Shown one piece after another: positions 36,401 to 53,165 of a stretch of DNA of 64,000 nt. The first letter of the stretch is position 1, and the number at the start of each line of letters is the position of its first letter. Source of the DNA: Brachypodius melanocephalos (taxonomy: Eukaryota; Chordata; Aves; Passeriformes; Pycnonotidae); NCBI GenBank assembly GCA_013398615.1, contig VZSR01000520.1, positions 18,755,849-18,819,848 of the forward strand. The letters are read 5' to 3'. A program made the translations under genes and the position numbers. The notes below the pieces were generated by a model. That model saw only the letters and a program-made list of their open reading frames with translations, was not told where the DNA came from and ran no database searches.

Positions 36401-39400
36401 CTTATGTCTTTCAAGGTTTTCTGACCACACAAAATAATCAGGATGTTGGGTAGAGTGAGGATGTGTTATGTACACAAAACACTGTATAAGCATGTTTCCA
36501 TTCATTTCTGTGCAGAAGTATCATTTTTGCCCTTTCCTCTGCACTCCAATACATTTATGGTTCTAGTGGCGGCATGTCCCTTAACATCTCTAAAGGGGTT
36601 CCTTCCACTTCACAGTTCTTGATTCAAAACTCAGATTAGTTTCTTTCCAGATGAACAGAGAAGGTTGCTACTAAAGCTAAAAACCAGAAATGGGGGTGGG
36701 GTGGGACAGAGGGGATGGACATGACACAACCCAACAAAAACCACGAAACTACAAACAGCAATTGTAAATTCAACCCAAACCAAAAACCTAGAATTCACTT
36801 GTCTCTAGCATAAAGTAGTGCTGCAGCCAAATGACAACAAATGCTGCTCTCCATTTTTCTTTAAAAAGAGGACATAAGACTGCCTTTCTGAGCAAAGAGT
36901 CTCTGACATTACAAATTGGGATTTTTTAGGGTTAGTGCACTGTGATTTAGTTTACTCTCTAAGTGAATATTTGGTTCATGACCTCAGCCACCTTATTCTG
37001 AAGGGCTGTAAATAAGAGAACGCCCTTGGAGCTTTTCTTCACAACTGGCAGCTTGCTAACTTCAGCTTCTACCTTAGGGACTAGTGAGACGTATTCCAGC
37101 ATTTCTGTTTGCAAGATTTGGCACACACACTTCTAATGCTGCTTTCTTACTTGACAGTTCTCTTGCAGCTGTGGAAAATGAACATTTAGCCTCCGGTGAT
37201 TCCTTTAAGTTTAGTTTGGTTGAAACAGTTCTGATGTCAAGGATTCTGCTTATGTGAAAGGAACTGTAAGACCTCTCTTCCTTTGTAAACTCACCAAATC
37301 TAAATCTTGATTGTAATAGGCTTCTGTATTGAGAAATCATTAATCAACAGATCTTAGTTTCCTCATTCTTTTTTTTTTTTTCTGACAAAGTTGATATGTC
37401 TGTTGTTCCTTTGTGGTATTTACTCGCTTATGATATTTTCCCTATCTTTTAGAGCAGTTTCTATCCATTATCCCTAAGGTATGTCTCCAAGATACTGCTG
37501 TCCATGTGTTACTGGTTTAGCATAATTGTCTCATTTTTCAGGCATTTATATGAGGTTGTCTTTTGGCCAGGAAATGCATTCAGAACTTGAACTGATTTTA
37601 ATAAAAATAAAAATAATGTCTTCACTGGTGCTTTGGAGCAGTATGGTTTTTGATGAAAATATCATTTATGCTGGCTTTGCAGCAATATAATTGAATTTTA
37701 TGGTCTCAACAATGAGAGACTCAAGTGAGAGGAAAAACTAATTTGAGTCAGATGGCTCCAGCAAGCACTACCTTTTGTTCCCACATCTAGTGAAATAAAA
37801 GATAAGCAGCAGTTACTGGGTTGAACCCACCCTCAATCACAGCTACTGTCTCATATACGTGGCAGCCTCTCACGGCACTGCCAGTCAGCCGTGCAGGGCT
37901 GTGGCATGTGTGGAGCAGCTGTGGCACTGCTCCCTGATCTGCTTTGTGAGCTTCAGATGCAGCATCAACTCTTCTAAGAGACCCTTTTGGTGAAACCCTT
38001 GTAGGATTCTTTCCTAGCTGAACTACCCTTAGAAGATGTTCCAAACTCTCATCTAAAGTTGTGTCAACAATTCACTTATAAAAGAACCTGTTTTTCTTTC
38101 CTGTAATGTGGCTGTTCTAGGTTAAGATGTGACTGTGTGCTTTGTATGCAAGGAGAATCTTCTAATTTTAAATTTTAAGCTCAGACTTTCCAATCTCCCT
38201 ATGTTTTGTCTGCCACAGAGACTTTCAAGTCAGTTATTTTGCTGTGTAAAAGCCTGTGGTTGGACTTGGTGGTGGTTCACCTGAGCTCAAGCTCTCTGTA
38301 GCCTTGCTGAAGAATGCTCCTCTTCCAGCTAGCTACACTGCAGCCTCTAAGAGGTCCAGTTGCTTTTTCACTAAGCATCACACTATTTTATGGACAGAGG
38401 GATAGCACTATCCCTATAAAATAATATTATCACTTTCAGAGATGAGCAGAGTGGTGGGTTTGATTTAGGTTGTTTGTTTTATTTCTAGACAGGTATTACC
38501 TGGGACCTCAGTGCAATGTATATTTTTGTTAAGAGTTCATGCACTGTTTCTTCCCCTCTCTGTCCCAGCCACCTGTCCCCACAACTTCTGCATGAAAACA
38601 AAGCAGTCCTGTCAATTATTTTGTTTCCTTCTCCTAATATTTTGACGTGTCAATATCTAAAAACATCCCTTTACACTTGCAAGAAGTAATTCTAAACTAG
38701 ACAGCAGAGTCTGTCATCTGGAATAAACACCAGTTTTAAGATGCTTTGCTGAATTCTTCAGGCTTGCAGGAGACAGTAAAAGTTGTAAAAAAAATCCTGC
38801 AACACTCTTTCAGTAGATCGTAGTCACTTTATTTGCCTAAAGTAAGAATCTAAAAGCAAAGCACAAAATTAAATTCAGGACTTTTGCTATCTGTGCAAAG
38901 CTACTACTTCCAGTGAGCCCTGGATTTTACCAGCCATTATACAGAGCTTCCCAGAGAAGCCTGCTGGCAAATATATTTACAGTACATTTACAAATAATGA
39001 AAGCAAGTAGCTAGAGGGAAGAAAAGACATTGAAAGGTCACTTATGCTATTATTTTCTTCCAAAAATGTATGATAAATAGAAAAACGAGCCATTTTTATT
39101 TAGATCAAAAATTGAGGAAGGAAACATGGGCTTCCAAACCCATGAATCACATGGCAAGTACAGAACTTCATGCTGCAATTGGAAAGACTTTATATGATAA
39201 TGCTAGTATTACAAAGCTAAAAATTATTTAATTTAATCCCACAGAGCTTATTTGAGAATTGGAAAATCCTGCATCAGGTTAAATTATTAAACTTTAAAAA
39301 ATAAAAAGTATTAGTGTAATATAGATGGAATCACTGTACTCCCACAGGACTCTTACTTAGCTGTAGTCTAAGGCCGACATAGATATATTTGACTCAAACA

Positions 39401-40326
39401 GGAACTACTACTTATTGCAAAGCTGTTAACCATGTTGCTTTAATGGAACTGTTTAACACACTGAATAGCAATGTAGCAACGCATAGAAAATTAGCTTGTT
39501 TGCCATTGATTAATGATAGATAACGTGTGCAGCTCCCCACAGTGGGACATTTGAGCAGTTCTCTGTCACGTACAAACTCAGGCTCATTAAGGCATGTCTT
39601 TACTTGCACAGTCTGATTCAGCATAAAAACCCACACAAATAGGAATGCACTTTAAAGATAAAAACAAGATTCATATTTAACTTACTTAAAGTGTAATGGA
39701 GGTGTAATGCACTTCCAAATTATTTAATTCAGATAAACAAGTCAAAGATTGAAGGACAGAAGAGCAAAAGTCGCTTATTTCAATAGCTTGAAAAGAGTTA
39801 CAGGAGAATTACAGGTCAATACATTGAAAGAAGACAGTAGGAAAAAGTTACCAATATTTATTCTTCTAAGTGTTGAATTTCAAAGAAGTAGAAACTTGGT
39901 AAACTTGTTTAGGTATCAGCTGTGCACGTGTAGGGTTATGTATCTCAAATGCCAGCCTTGTACAAGAAAGGTTTGTGTACAGATTAATTTAAAACCAAGT
40001 TTTAAAGACAAGAGTTACAGTTCTCAGCTTCTCAAAAATGGAAGATCGTGTTTAAAAGAAAAAGGTTTCTACAGCTACTGCTGAAGATTCACTTCAATTC
40101 AGAGCCACTGTATTTTTGTCTTTAAATGAGAAAAGGAGTTTAAGACCCAGCTTTGTTCCTTTTGCTTTGTCAAATATTGAGAGGTCACAGGTTTTACTAC
40201 TTCTCATATTTAGTTTGAATGTAGATTTGCTAATAGTAATAGCTATTGTAACATTTTTAATACACCAAAGAAAAAGAAAATGTTTATTGTCTAGAAATTT
40301 CTTCTCCAATTCCTCTTGCATTGTTA

Positions 40327-40366
40327 TACTTTTAAGTTCCACTATAAATTGCGGAACTTAAAAGTA
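40327..40366. repeat. Perfect 14-bp inverted repeat (hairpin)
   Basis: Arms tacttttaagttcc and ggaacttaaaagta are exact reverse complements with a 12-nt loop (actataaattgc). Five more pairs can form outside a small bulge (ttgttat against ataaca). It may be a short MITE-like remnant or a chance hairpin; no longer terminal repeat was recognised. Confidence 0.75.
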
Positions 40367-41867
40367 CAAAATAACATTCCCACTGCCTCCCCCCTGCCAA
40401 AAAATAAAAAATAAGGAACAGTAAGCTTTGAAATAGTAAAAATCAATCTCTAGTGGGCTTTGGTCCCTCACCTCCTTGAAAACCAGCACCAACTTTCTGA
40501 TAGGCCAGAAATGGTTTAACTTCCAGCCAAAAAGAGGATCTCAGCTGCTTTTGGCCTTTCTTTCTTCAGGTCCTCCTGGCACAGAAGTAACTGTAGCATA
40601 ATTTAAGCAACTGCTTGAAGCTGTCTGAATTACTGCAGCCTTCACATGTGGGATGCAGGATTTCCCAGACTCTCTGCAGGGCAGACAACTTCTAGACCTG
40701 CTCTGTGAGTGTGTCACACGCTTGGTTCCTGAACAAGCATCTCTCTGGTAGAACATCCCATGAAAGTGCTTGCTGCTGCTTTGTGTTACTCTGACCTCCT
40801 GTCAGATGTGAACCCATTCTAAGCTTCTGGAGCCTACAAAGAAAAGAAAATACAAAGAAAATACAAAGAAAAGAATGCGATTTTGTGGTGGTCTGTTACT
40901 AACACTGCAGTAAAGCCAAAGCGTGCTTTCAGATGTCATTCTGTGAAGGATGTGATGATAATGCTGGATTATGTGGAGGCCACCTTGTGGCATTATGGAA
41001 GTAAAACCCAGATGTAAAGAAACAACAGCATTTAGACTGCATATTTGCAAGAAATAAGGATTCTAAACTGCTTATATTTTTAGAACCCAAACATCACACT
41101 GATGTGTCATTCTAGCCTCACGTGAAACGATTACAGGTGCTGTCCATACAGGTAACAACACAGGAATCTGAGGACGTGTGTAGCATCATTCTGTGGGTCA
41201 TAGCTTATTACCTAGTCAGCTTAATGAATGCTGCAATTCTTAAACCTACTGCTTGCATGGTTGATGCACAATTACTGCTTAACAGACATGTAGGGGCAGA
41301 TTTTTACAAGAAGAGGAGCAGATGAGGAGTGCGCTCAAAGTACGGTAAAACTGACTTCCAGCTTACCATCATGTACATATGTTATCATGTTACATATTTG
41401 TTCTGCTTGCATGTGGGAGCCTGGAAATTCTTACAGCAGGAAAATTATGTTCCTTTTCCCAGCACTTAAACTATTAATTAAATTTCCTCCACTGAAGAAT
41501 GAATTTGAATTTAGTAAAGATGAGTTCAGTTGCAACAATACAAAACTGGCTAGCATCTTGCAATCTCAATTTGCTATCTCCTAGGATAAGTGTACCAAAG
41601 GAGAGTGTGCTGCTCATGGTTTTGGACATATATTATGAGAAGATGAAAACAATTAATTCCTGAAAAAAAAAAAAAGGCTGAAGAAATTTGTCCAGTCAAC
41701 TTGAGGCAAAAGCAAACAAGGGAGTAGGGGAATGTTACCGCTCTGAGACAGGAAAGTCCTCAATCCTACATGCTGAGTCCATGCTGTGAGGGTGGATGTG
41801 TTGGAGATGCAGGAATTATTCTGACAACTGCAGAGTTTGCAGGGGATTAAGAGATTTTCTGCCCCAA

Positions 41868-42295
41868 CATAGAATCCTTTAGATGGCCAAAGACATCTTA
41901 GGTCATCGAGTCCAACCAGTAACCTGACTCTGCCAAGTCTACCACTAAACCATATCCCTATCCATTTAAATACTTCCAGGAATGGGGACTTCACCTCTTC
42001 CCTGAGCAGCCTGTTCCCATGCTTCACAACGCTTTTGATTAAGAATTTTTTCCTAATGTCCTATCTAAACTTCCCCTGGTGCAATTGGAGGCCATTTCCT
42101 CCTGTCACGTGTTACTTGGTTGAAGAGGCTGATCCCCACATAGCTGCAACTTCTTTTTAGGTAGTTTTAGAGAACAAGAAAGTCTCTCCTGAGCCTGCTT
42201 TTCTCCAGGCTAAAAACCCCCAGCTCCATCAGCTGCTTCTTGTGAGACTTGTGCTCCAGACATTCCATCAGCCTCCTTGCCCTTCTTTGAATGGA
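41868..42295 (-). mobile_element. CR1 LINE 3' fragment, antisense
   Basis: The + strand starts 'catagaatcctttagatggcc' and goes on with 'gtcatcgagtccaacca', 'atttaaatacttccaggaatggggac', 'ctgagcagcctgttcccatgc', 'aattttttcctaatgtcctatctaaac', 'ggaggccatttcctcctgtc' and 'ctccaggctaaa'. This is the standard antisense CR1 order. Confidence 0.92.
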
Positions 42296-45200
42296 ATCTG
42301 TTTGAAGCAGACTGGTATTCTGCAGCAACTGAAGATAGCCTGTGCACTTTCTGCTCCAGAGACCCTCTCAGGACATCTTATAATCAAAAGAATAATAAGA
42401 ATGCTGCTGAACTCAGGCTGCAATCCTGACTTTTGTCCGTGTTACCATTTCTAGTGTAGCACAGTAAATTGCCAGTAGATGGCACACCACAATAATTTTT
42501 TTAATGGTGCTGAAAGAAATATGCAGCACAATTTTTGTTAATTTTGTGTTCAATCATAGTAAAGTCTCTTGGGTAGGAGAGAGATCAGTAAATGAGTTAC
42601 CTGGCTGTGGCCTTTCACAGTACCTTTATGCTGAACTCTTCCATCTATTTTCAGTGTGTGTATTCTCATAAAGCTGCTCTCTTTGCTGGGCATTTTAATT
42701 TCTTTTCACCTTTAATTAGCTTATCAAAAAACAAATAGGATGTAGCTATGAATACTACAATGGGCATATTGTTCTTATTTATTCTTTGTGTCAGCCAGGA
42801 TTGTATCCTTGCTTCCACCAAACATTTGTGAACCAGCATTACTCATCTGGCGTGTTGAGTGTTGTTATCTGTGTGTCTATATTGGGGCACTGACTCAGAG
42901 ATTATGGTAAGATTAGGGGCAGATGGCTGAAGGTGCTCCCTGCTTGTCTGGTCAAGGTCAACACCTCTGCACATTCAGCCTGAGTCACGCACAAAACAGA
43001 TTTTGGACTGCTGCTGTTTGTCGTCTAGCACCTGTCTGGTGTATTACAGTAAACCAATATCAATAACAAATCATCTTCATTTTCCAAAGCAAATATTTAA
43101 ATACTAGCCAAGGTACTATTAGCTTTAAGGAGAGAAGTTTTCAGAGCAATTACACTGAAATGTTCAAAGGTGAATTAAATGCCTTACTAATGGTGACCTG
43201 TAAGCAAAAGACACGTAGTAAGTTTTGCTAGCGTTCTGACTGTGAAAAGGATTCATCAAAAAATAAGTTCTGCTACCTTTTTTGCAAACCCCTTTTATCC
43301 TCAGGAGATTAAAAAACTCTCTTACAGGATGCAACCGTACTCCAAGCCACTTAATTCTTTGTAAACAGCTGTGATCATCTTGGATTCTGATGATTCATTC
43401 AAAGGCATTTAATAGGTTTCCTCTGCTTTTTCAGTTTGCCTGTGAAACCGAAGGTGACAAGAATCTCTAGACACAGATTTCAGTGTTACCAGTGTGATGG
43501 CATTACATTAATCTAGACCTTCTCTTTGTTCAAACCATTAGGGGCTGTCAGCTCTCATCCATCTGGCTGGCAGTTCTGTAGTGTTAGCGGCAGCTGGTTG
43601 AAGCAACTCAGACAAAACTGAAAATGTTCTTGTGAGCAGGGTAGAACTTGTAAGAAACTTGCAATTTTCTATGTAGCTGCTATTCAAGGAGTGAATCCAT
43701 CAATGAAGAGGCAATTACAAAACATGGAGGTCATTCTTGGCTGCATTTTCAAGTTCATAGAATTGTTTGGTCATTTCCATTGAACTGAAACTGTTACTTG
43801 GTAGTTTTTTCTGTCTTTTGATGAAATATTCACTTGAAATCAAGTTGCAGAAACAACTTTGTTAACAGTAAAGTTCCTTCCAGAATAAAACCAGGTGGCA
43901 TCTCCCAGCTGATGTACTAATTATTTTGATAAATATATCCCTGAATGTTTTAATACCTTTGTTTCCATTTGTAGTGCTGTTGTTCTGGGATTTTTCTTTT
44001 TACCTAGAAGGCAAACACCCACAGCACGATATCAAAACTCAAAAAATAGCATTGTGCAATCCACTCAAGCTGCTGTTGTAGCTAGTCTCAACCAGAAAAA
44101 GGCAGTAATCAACCAAATTTTTTTTTTCTCAGTTGTGTACACTTAAAAATATGGCAACTGATATATTTGAATGAAAGAGAACTTTTAATATGTAAAGAAG
44201 TTACATGGTAAGAGGCAAGGGGCTACTAACCCAACAGTGAAAAGGGTGCATGCCAGTGCAGTTATTGGAAAAGGCAAGATGCTGTGTAATTAATTTCTCA
44301 ATTTGTTAACAGGATGATATATATAGAGAAGCTTCTTGGATTTGATTATGAAAGAACAAATTGGGGGGGGGTCTTTTTCTTTGGGTTCTCCAAGGATTTA
44401 AATTAAGAAACTGTATTATATAGGTTATAAAAACAAATTATTAGGACGAGGAGATCCTTAAAAGTGGACAGCATGATCATTCATACTGTGGTCTGACAGT
44501 ATCCTAATACAGTTCCTTGAGGACATTTTATAAAAGGAGCATTTTTACACTAACTGCATGACATGTCACTGTGAAGATGATGTCTGTCTGTGGCGTTGTG
44601 CTGGAAAGAGTGTTCTCAGTAGCTTCAATTAAGTGCTTCTGCTTAGTGATTCTATTGGTAAGTACTTCCAACAGTTTTCAGTTCTGGCATTCTTAGGTTT
44701 CCACCCCCAAAGCTGCTGGAGTTGTGGGTGTTGTGAGCTTATGTGACAGAAGAACCTCATAGATCATATGTCTTCCTGATTTTTTCCAAAGTAGAGACAG
44801 CTTAAAGATACTAATAGACACATAATTCACAATATCCCACTGACACAAGATGATGTATGCTTTTAAAATCATGCCTAGTATAATTTAGTATTTTTATTAT
44901 CAACTGATGACCAGGTTCCTCTTGTGTAATGATAGTGTTTTCCACGGGTTCAGTAATTAACTCTGACATAAATAAGAGAGGTAAAAGGAAGCAACTGTAG
45001 CCACAACGTGACAATGAATACATATGACATAACAGGATGTGCTTTGTAAAGGGAAATTAGGGGGCAGGAAAGGCATTACAGCCCTTATGGTTTCTCTCAA
45101 AAGTCTGTGCCTGCCTGCTAAGTAACACGTTTTCATTCTATTGTAACTAATCAAACAAAATGCAGCACTATAAATTATTTTAAAAGATTAAGCTTTGGGC

Positions 45201-45439
45201 CAATTTTAATCTTTTGTAAGATTTGTTATTTTTTCCCCCTCTAGAAAATGTTGATTATTCTTTTCGTGATAACTATTAAGGTTTCAAACTACAGTGCCTT
45301 AAATATATCCATTACCAAGGAAGATACATGTACTTCTTACACATTCTTTTTCTTCAGGTTCACGATTCTGTCACTCCACATTTTAAGTGGCAACTTAATC
45401 CTTTGCTTTTACTCACAAACCGAAACACACGGCAGCCGT
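42296..45439. other. Intergenic, no gene seen
   Basis: AT-rich DNA between the CR1 copy and the EMC7 promoter patch. A CTCF-type core is at 42,472-42,485 on the + strand. Otherwise only chance reading frames and short homopolymers (including a run of nine or so G at about 44,362) are seen. Confidence 0.45.
42472..42485 (+). promoter_or_regulatory. CTCF-type motif
   Basis: CCAGTAGATGGCAC agrees with the CTCF core CCASYAGRKGGCRS at all positions. It sits in AT-rich DNA about 180 bp after the CR1 fragment, upstream of EMC7. One such match per several kilobases can be chance. Confidence 0.35.
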
Positions 45440-45710
45440 CTCTGCCCTTCCAACATGAGCGGGTGAGCTGCAGAAGGTGCGCGGGCTCCGCCGGCTNNNN
45501 NNNNNNNNNNNNNNNNNNNNNNNNNNNNNNNNNNNNNNNNNNNNNNNNNNNNNNNNNNNNNNNNNNNNNNNNNNNNNNNNNNNNNNNNNNNNNNNNGCCC
45601 GGCCCGGCCCGGCACTGAGATGGCGGGCGGCGGGAGCGGCTCCTGCAGGGCTCGGCCGTGTCCCGGCCAGCCGCGCACGGCTGCGGGATCGTGGAATCAC
45701 AGAAGCCCGA
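45440..45710 (+). promoter_or_regulatory. EMC7: CpG-rich promoter patch of EMC7, broken by gap
   Basis: CpG-dense sequence flanks both sides of the N run: 'ggtgcgcgggctccgccggct' to the left and repeated ggccc units with 'gagatggcgggcggcggg' to the right. The latter is a good YY1-type ATGGCGG motif at about 45,617-45,627. This is the only CpG-rich patch upstream of EMC7, so it is taken as its promoter. The transcription start and first exon cannot be placed. Confidence 0.65.
45497..45596. other. Assembly gap of exactly 100 N
   Basis: A run of exactly 100 N inside a GC-rich patch. This length is the common placeholder for a gap of unknown size. The missing stretch very probably includes EMC7 exon 1. 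Any reading frame that crosses the N run is meaningless. Confidence 0.95.
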
Positions 45711-47710
45711 GCTGAGCTGCTTTCGGTACTGTGAACACTGGGCCTCAGCCTCCAGCAGACGTATCCAAAATGATGACTCAGGTTGCTGGCTAAAAACTTA
45801 GGAACGGAGTTTTAATTTAAAAAAAAAACAACAAAACAAACAAACAAAAAAACCCCAAACCCCCCCAAAATCCAGCCAAAACAGAAACCCTGAACGGGTT
45901 TGCACCGTCTGGAGGACCGTGTTTATTCTCTGCTTCTCTTGTAAATTCTGCCAATTCTTATTTAAGAACCTCACCTTGGCTAAGAATTTACCCGATGTGG
46001 AGATACGTTTGTTCATGGCAGAAGTTACAGTTGTAGTTCTGTGTTAAGAATACCCGTTAAAAACTTTAACTGTACTGGTGAAAGCTAATTTAGGGACCTG
46101 GCTTTATTCCTTCACACAACATAATGTAACTGTAGCTGGAAGCTGTAAAGAATCATTATCTTATTCAGACTCGGGTGGTACTGGATGTATTCAGATAAGC
46201 AAAAAATCTAGAGAATATAAGACATGGAAAAGATCCTCAGAATTAAGAACTGAACTAATGTCATAATTTCAAGAGTAAATTCTAAATTCTTCTTTGTGAT
46301 TTTCAATACAAGTATAATACATTGCTTTTAAAAATGTATGAAAATTAGATTATGTAGAATGAAGATACACCCTCATAAGTATTCATAATTTTTAATGAAT
46401 CCCTTTGCAATAGGAGTTAACTTTGACTTTGGGTTCTGTCAATACATTAGCACAACAGATTCTACTCTGCAGATCCTGTAGAATCTTGACAGTGTTGCCC
46501 CTGCTAAACCACTACAAACAAGTTATGAGAGCCTGACATCGAATTTGGAAGCTGATTTAATAGCTGCTATCAGGTTGGCAAATTTCTAAATGCTTAATTG
46601 AAACCCTAAATTTCTGCAATGCTGTAAAAGGAAATTCTCAGGGAAATATTGTTATAGCAGTTGCAATATGAGATAGTGTATGCATTCTTAGGGATTCAAG
46701 TCATCACATAAAGGTGGGTAGGTACTTAAGTGTTGTGCATGTTAGAAATGTGGTGTGAAGGACATAATGACAAGTTCTTTGAGAATTCACTTTTAGGAGG
46801 GCTCATTTATTTGTTTTTCTGGTGCATTTCACTAATTTGTTAGGATTTATTAGATTTTGTGCCTTTTGAACAAATTTGTGTCTTAACTTTGCATCTTATT
46901 TTTAGGAAAGAGATCTTTTATGTTGCTCTTAACAGGGTAGAGAACACTAGGTTTGCCTTACTGGAGACTTCTGGAGGACACACAGGAGGAAAACTTCTGT
47001 ACCTTTAAGGCAACTAGTGCAGAAGCTTGCAAGTAACCTTTTACTAATATTTTCATCGAATATTCAAGTTTCATATTCTAAAATAAAAGCCACCTGTGTA
47101 AAACTCCCTTCTGTGTATGTGTTCAGAGTTCTTAGTTTCCTTATGGCTGTGATTGAGCTTTCCAGCGTGGGCTGGTCCTAAAGGGAGCAATTAGAAGAAA
47201 AAAGCGCTATTTTGCGAGAAAGGCACAAATCGCTATTTTTGTGCATTGCAAATCATCTCTTATACCCACTCACACTGTAGAATGTCAGTCTGGGGAGGGG
47301 CTTTGCTTTCAGCAGAAGCACTGAAGCAAAGTAAACTTCATTGTATTTCAGAAGGAGGAAGGAAGGTGTAAATTACTCCTGCCATCACTTGAATAAATGA
47401 AATATAACTTATTTCAGATCTTATTAGGGCTGTTAAATTACTTCTCCAGCAAGACAACACCTTGAGGGCACAACAAAATCTTTAACCTAACAGGGAATTT
47501 CTGTTCCTGTTGCAGCATGCAGTGATGAACTTAAGAGGCTTGATATTGTGAGTGCTAACTGATTGAAATTTTACTTTTGGTCATTGTGGTTATATTAAGA
47601 TTTCTAATATAAAATGATCCCACTTCTTTAAAAAAAAATTAAAGTTCAACAGAGCATCCTGTCTTATATTCTGGAGCATACTGAAATGTGGAACTCACTG
47701 TTTTTTTCAG
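45711..47710 (+). other. EMC7: EMC7 intron 1, part
   Basis: AT-rich sequence between the promoter patch and the first visible EMC7 exon. It includes an A/C-rich low-complexity stretch at about 45,820-45,870. The N-terminal EMC7 segment (FKIEGRAVVPG-like) was looked for here and not found. Confidence 0.55.
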
Positions 47711-52431
<4,721 letters not shown>

Positions 52432-52690
52432 TTAAGTCTTCCTCGTAAGTCTGAGTTGCCACATCTGTTTGTTGTCATGTTTATTTGTCTTGAAAGATCA
52501 AAAAGCCACTGCTGTAAACTTTAACCAGGCACAACATACATTATGCTACAAGTGTGGTTTGTAGCTTTTTTTAGACTGTATAATCTGTTTTGTACTTGAC
52601 AGTAAGCAAGAGATGACATGGCTTCAATACTGTATCTGTATAAAGTTATGGATGATACTGAATTAACTATATTGTTCTGTAGAGAATTAA

Positions 52691-52723
52691 AATAAATTAT
52701 ACAATGTGCTTCACAGTAATAAA
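52691..52723 (+). terminator. EMC7: EMC7 poly(A) signals
   Basis: Two AATAAA hexamers at 52,691-52,696 and 52,718-52,723, 260-290 bases after the stop codon. They fit a short 3' UTR ending near 52,740. Confidence 0.65.
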
Positions 52724-52938
52724 TGTCTTAAGACAATGTTTAAAAAAATTTCAAAGATAATAGGAGTAGAGTTCAGTTTTAAGATGTCTAATGTTTTACA
52801 CTTGTTGAATTCTGAAATGAACAAATCATCCTTTCAAAATGTAGTTGTGAGTTTACTAGGTAAGTAATTTGCTGTATCAGCTTGTCACATTACATATAAA
52901 ATCATTTTATTTTATGCTGTTTGCTGCCTGTACAATTT

Positions 52939-53165
52939 ACAGAATCACAGAGTGGGTAAGGTTGGAGGGGACCACAGTGGGTCCTCTGGTCTGACATCTC
53001 AGTCAGGGTCATCCTAGAGCACATGGCATGGGATTGCATCCAGATGGTTCTTGGATATCTTCAGTGAGAGAGACTCCACAACCTCTCTGGGCAATCTTTA
53101 GTTCAAAGATTTTTCACTGTGTATTGCCCAGTTTTACTCTGATCTACTTTCTGCTAAAAACTCTT
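52939..53165 (-). mobile_element. CR1 LINE 3' fragment, antisense
   Basis: The + strand begins 'acagaatcacagagtgggtaaggttggagg', then has 'ggtcatcctagagcacatggca', 'ggattgcatccagatggttcttgg', 'tatcttcagtgagagagactcc' and 'acaacctctctgggcaatc'. These match the antisense 3' end of a common avian CR1 subtype; the left part is well kept and the right part decays. It lies about 200 bp after the EMC7 poly(A) signals. Confidence 0.9.

Larger units (their letters stand above)
29352..41867. other. Intergenic or long 3' UTR; no further gene
   Basis: About 12.5 kb of AT-rich DNA. The first 4 kb could be extended KATNBL1 3' UTR (distal AATAAA at 33,466). It holds several poly-T/G-T runs (for example 35,400-35,452), an 11-bp period A-rich minisatellite (atacaaagaaa-like units, about 40,834-40,875) and a perfect 14-bp hairpin at 40,327-40,366. 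No exon of PGBD4 or any other gene is recognisable. Confidence 0.45.

Noticed and set aside
29352..45439. PGBD4 between KATNBL1 and EMC7, as in human
   Set aside because: PGBD4 is a domesticated transposase of mammalian (primate) origin, and no transposase-like frame is present here.
45620..45700. ATGGCGGGCGGCGGG as the EMC7 start codon
   Set aside because: The following residues do not form a signal peptide or join to EMC7 sequence. The string is better read as a YY1-type motif. The true first exon is probably in the gap.
45328..45734. Frames that run through the 100-N gap
   Set aside because: The translation across N is undefined and the gap size is unknown.
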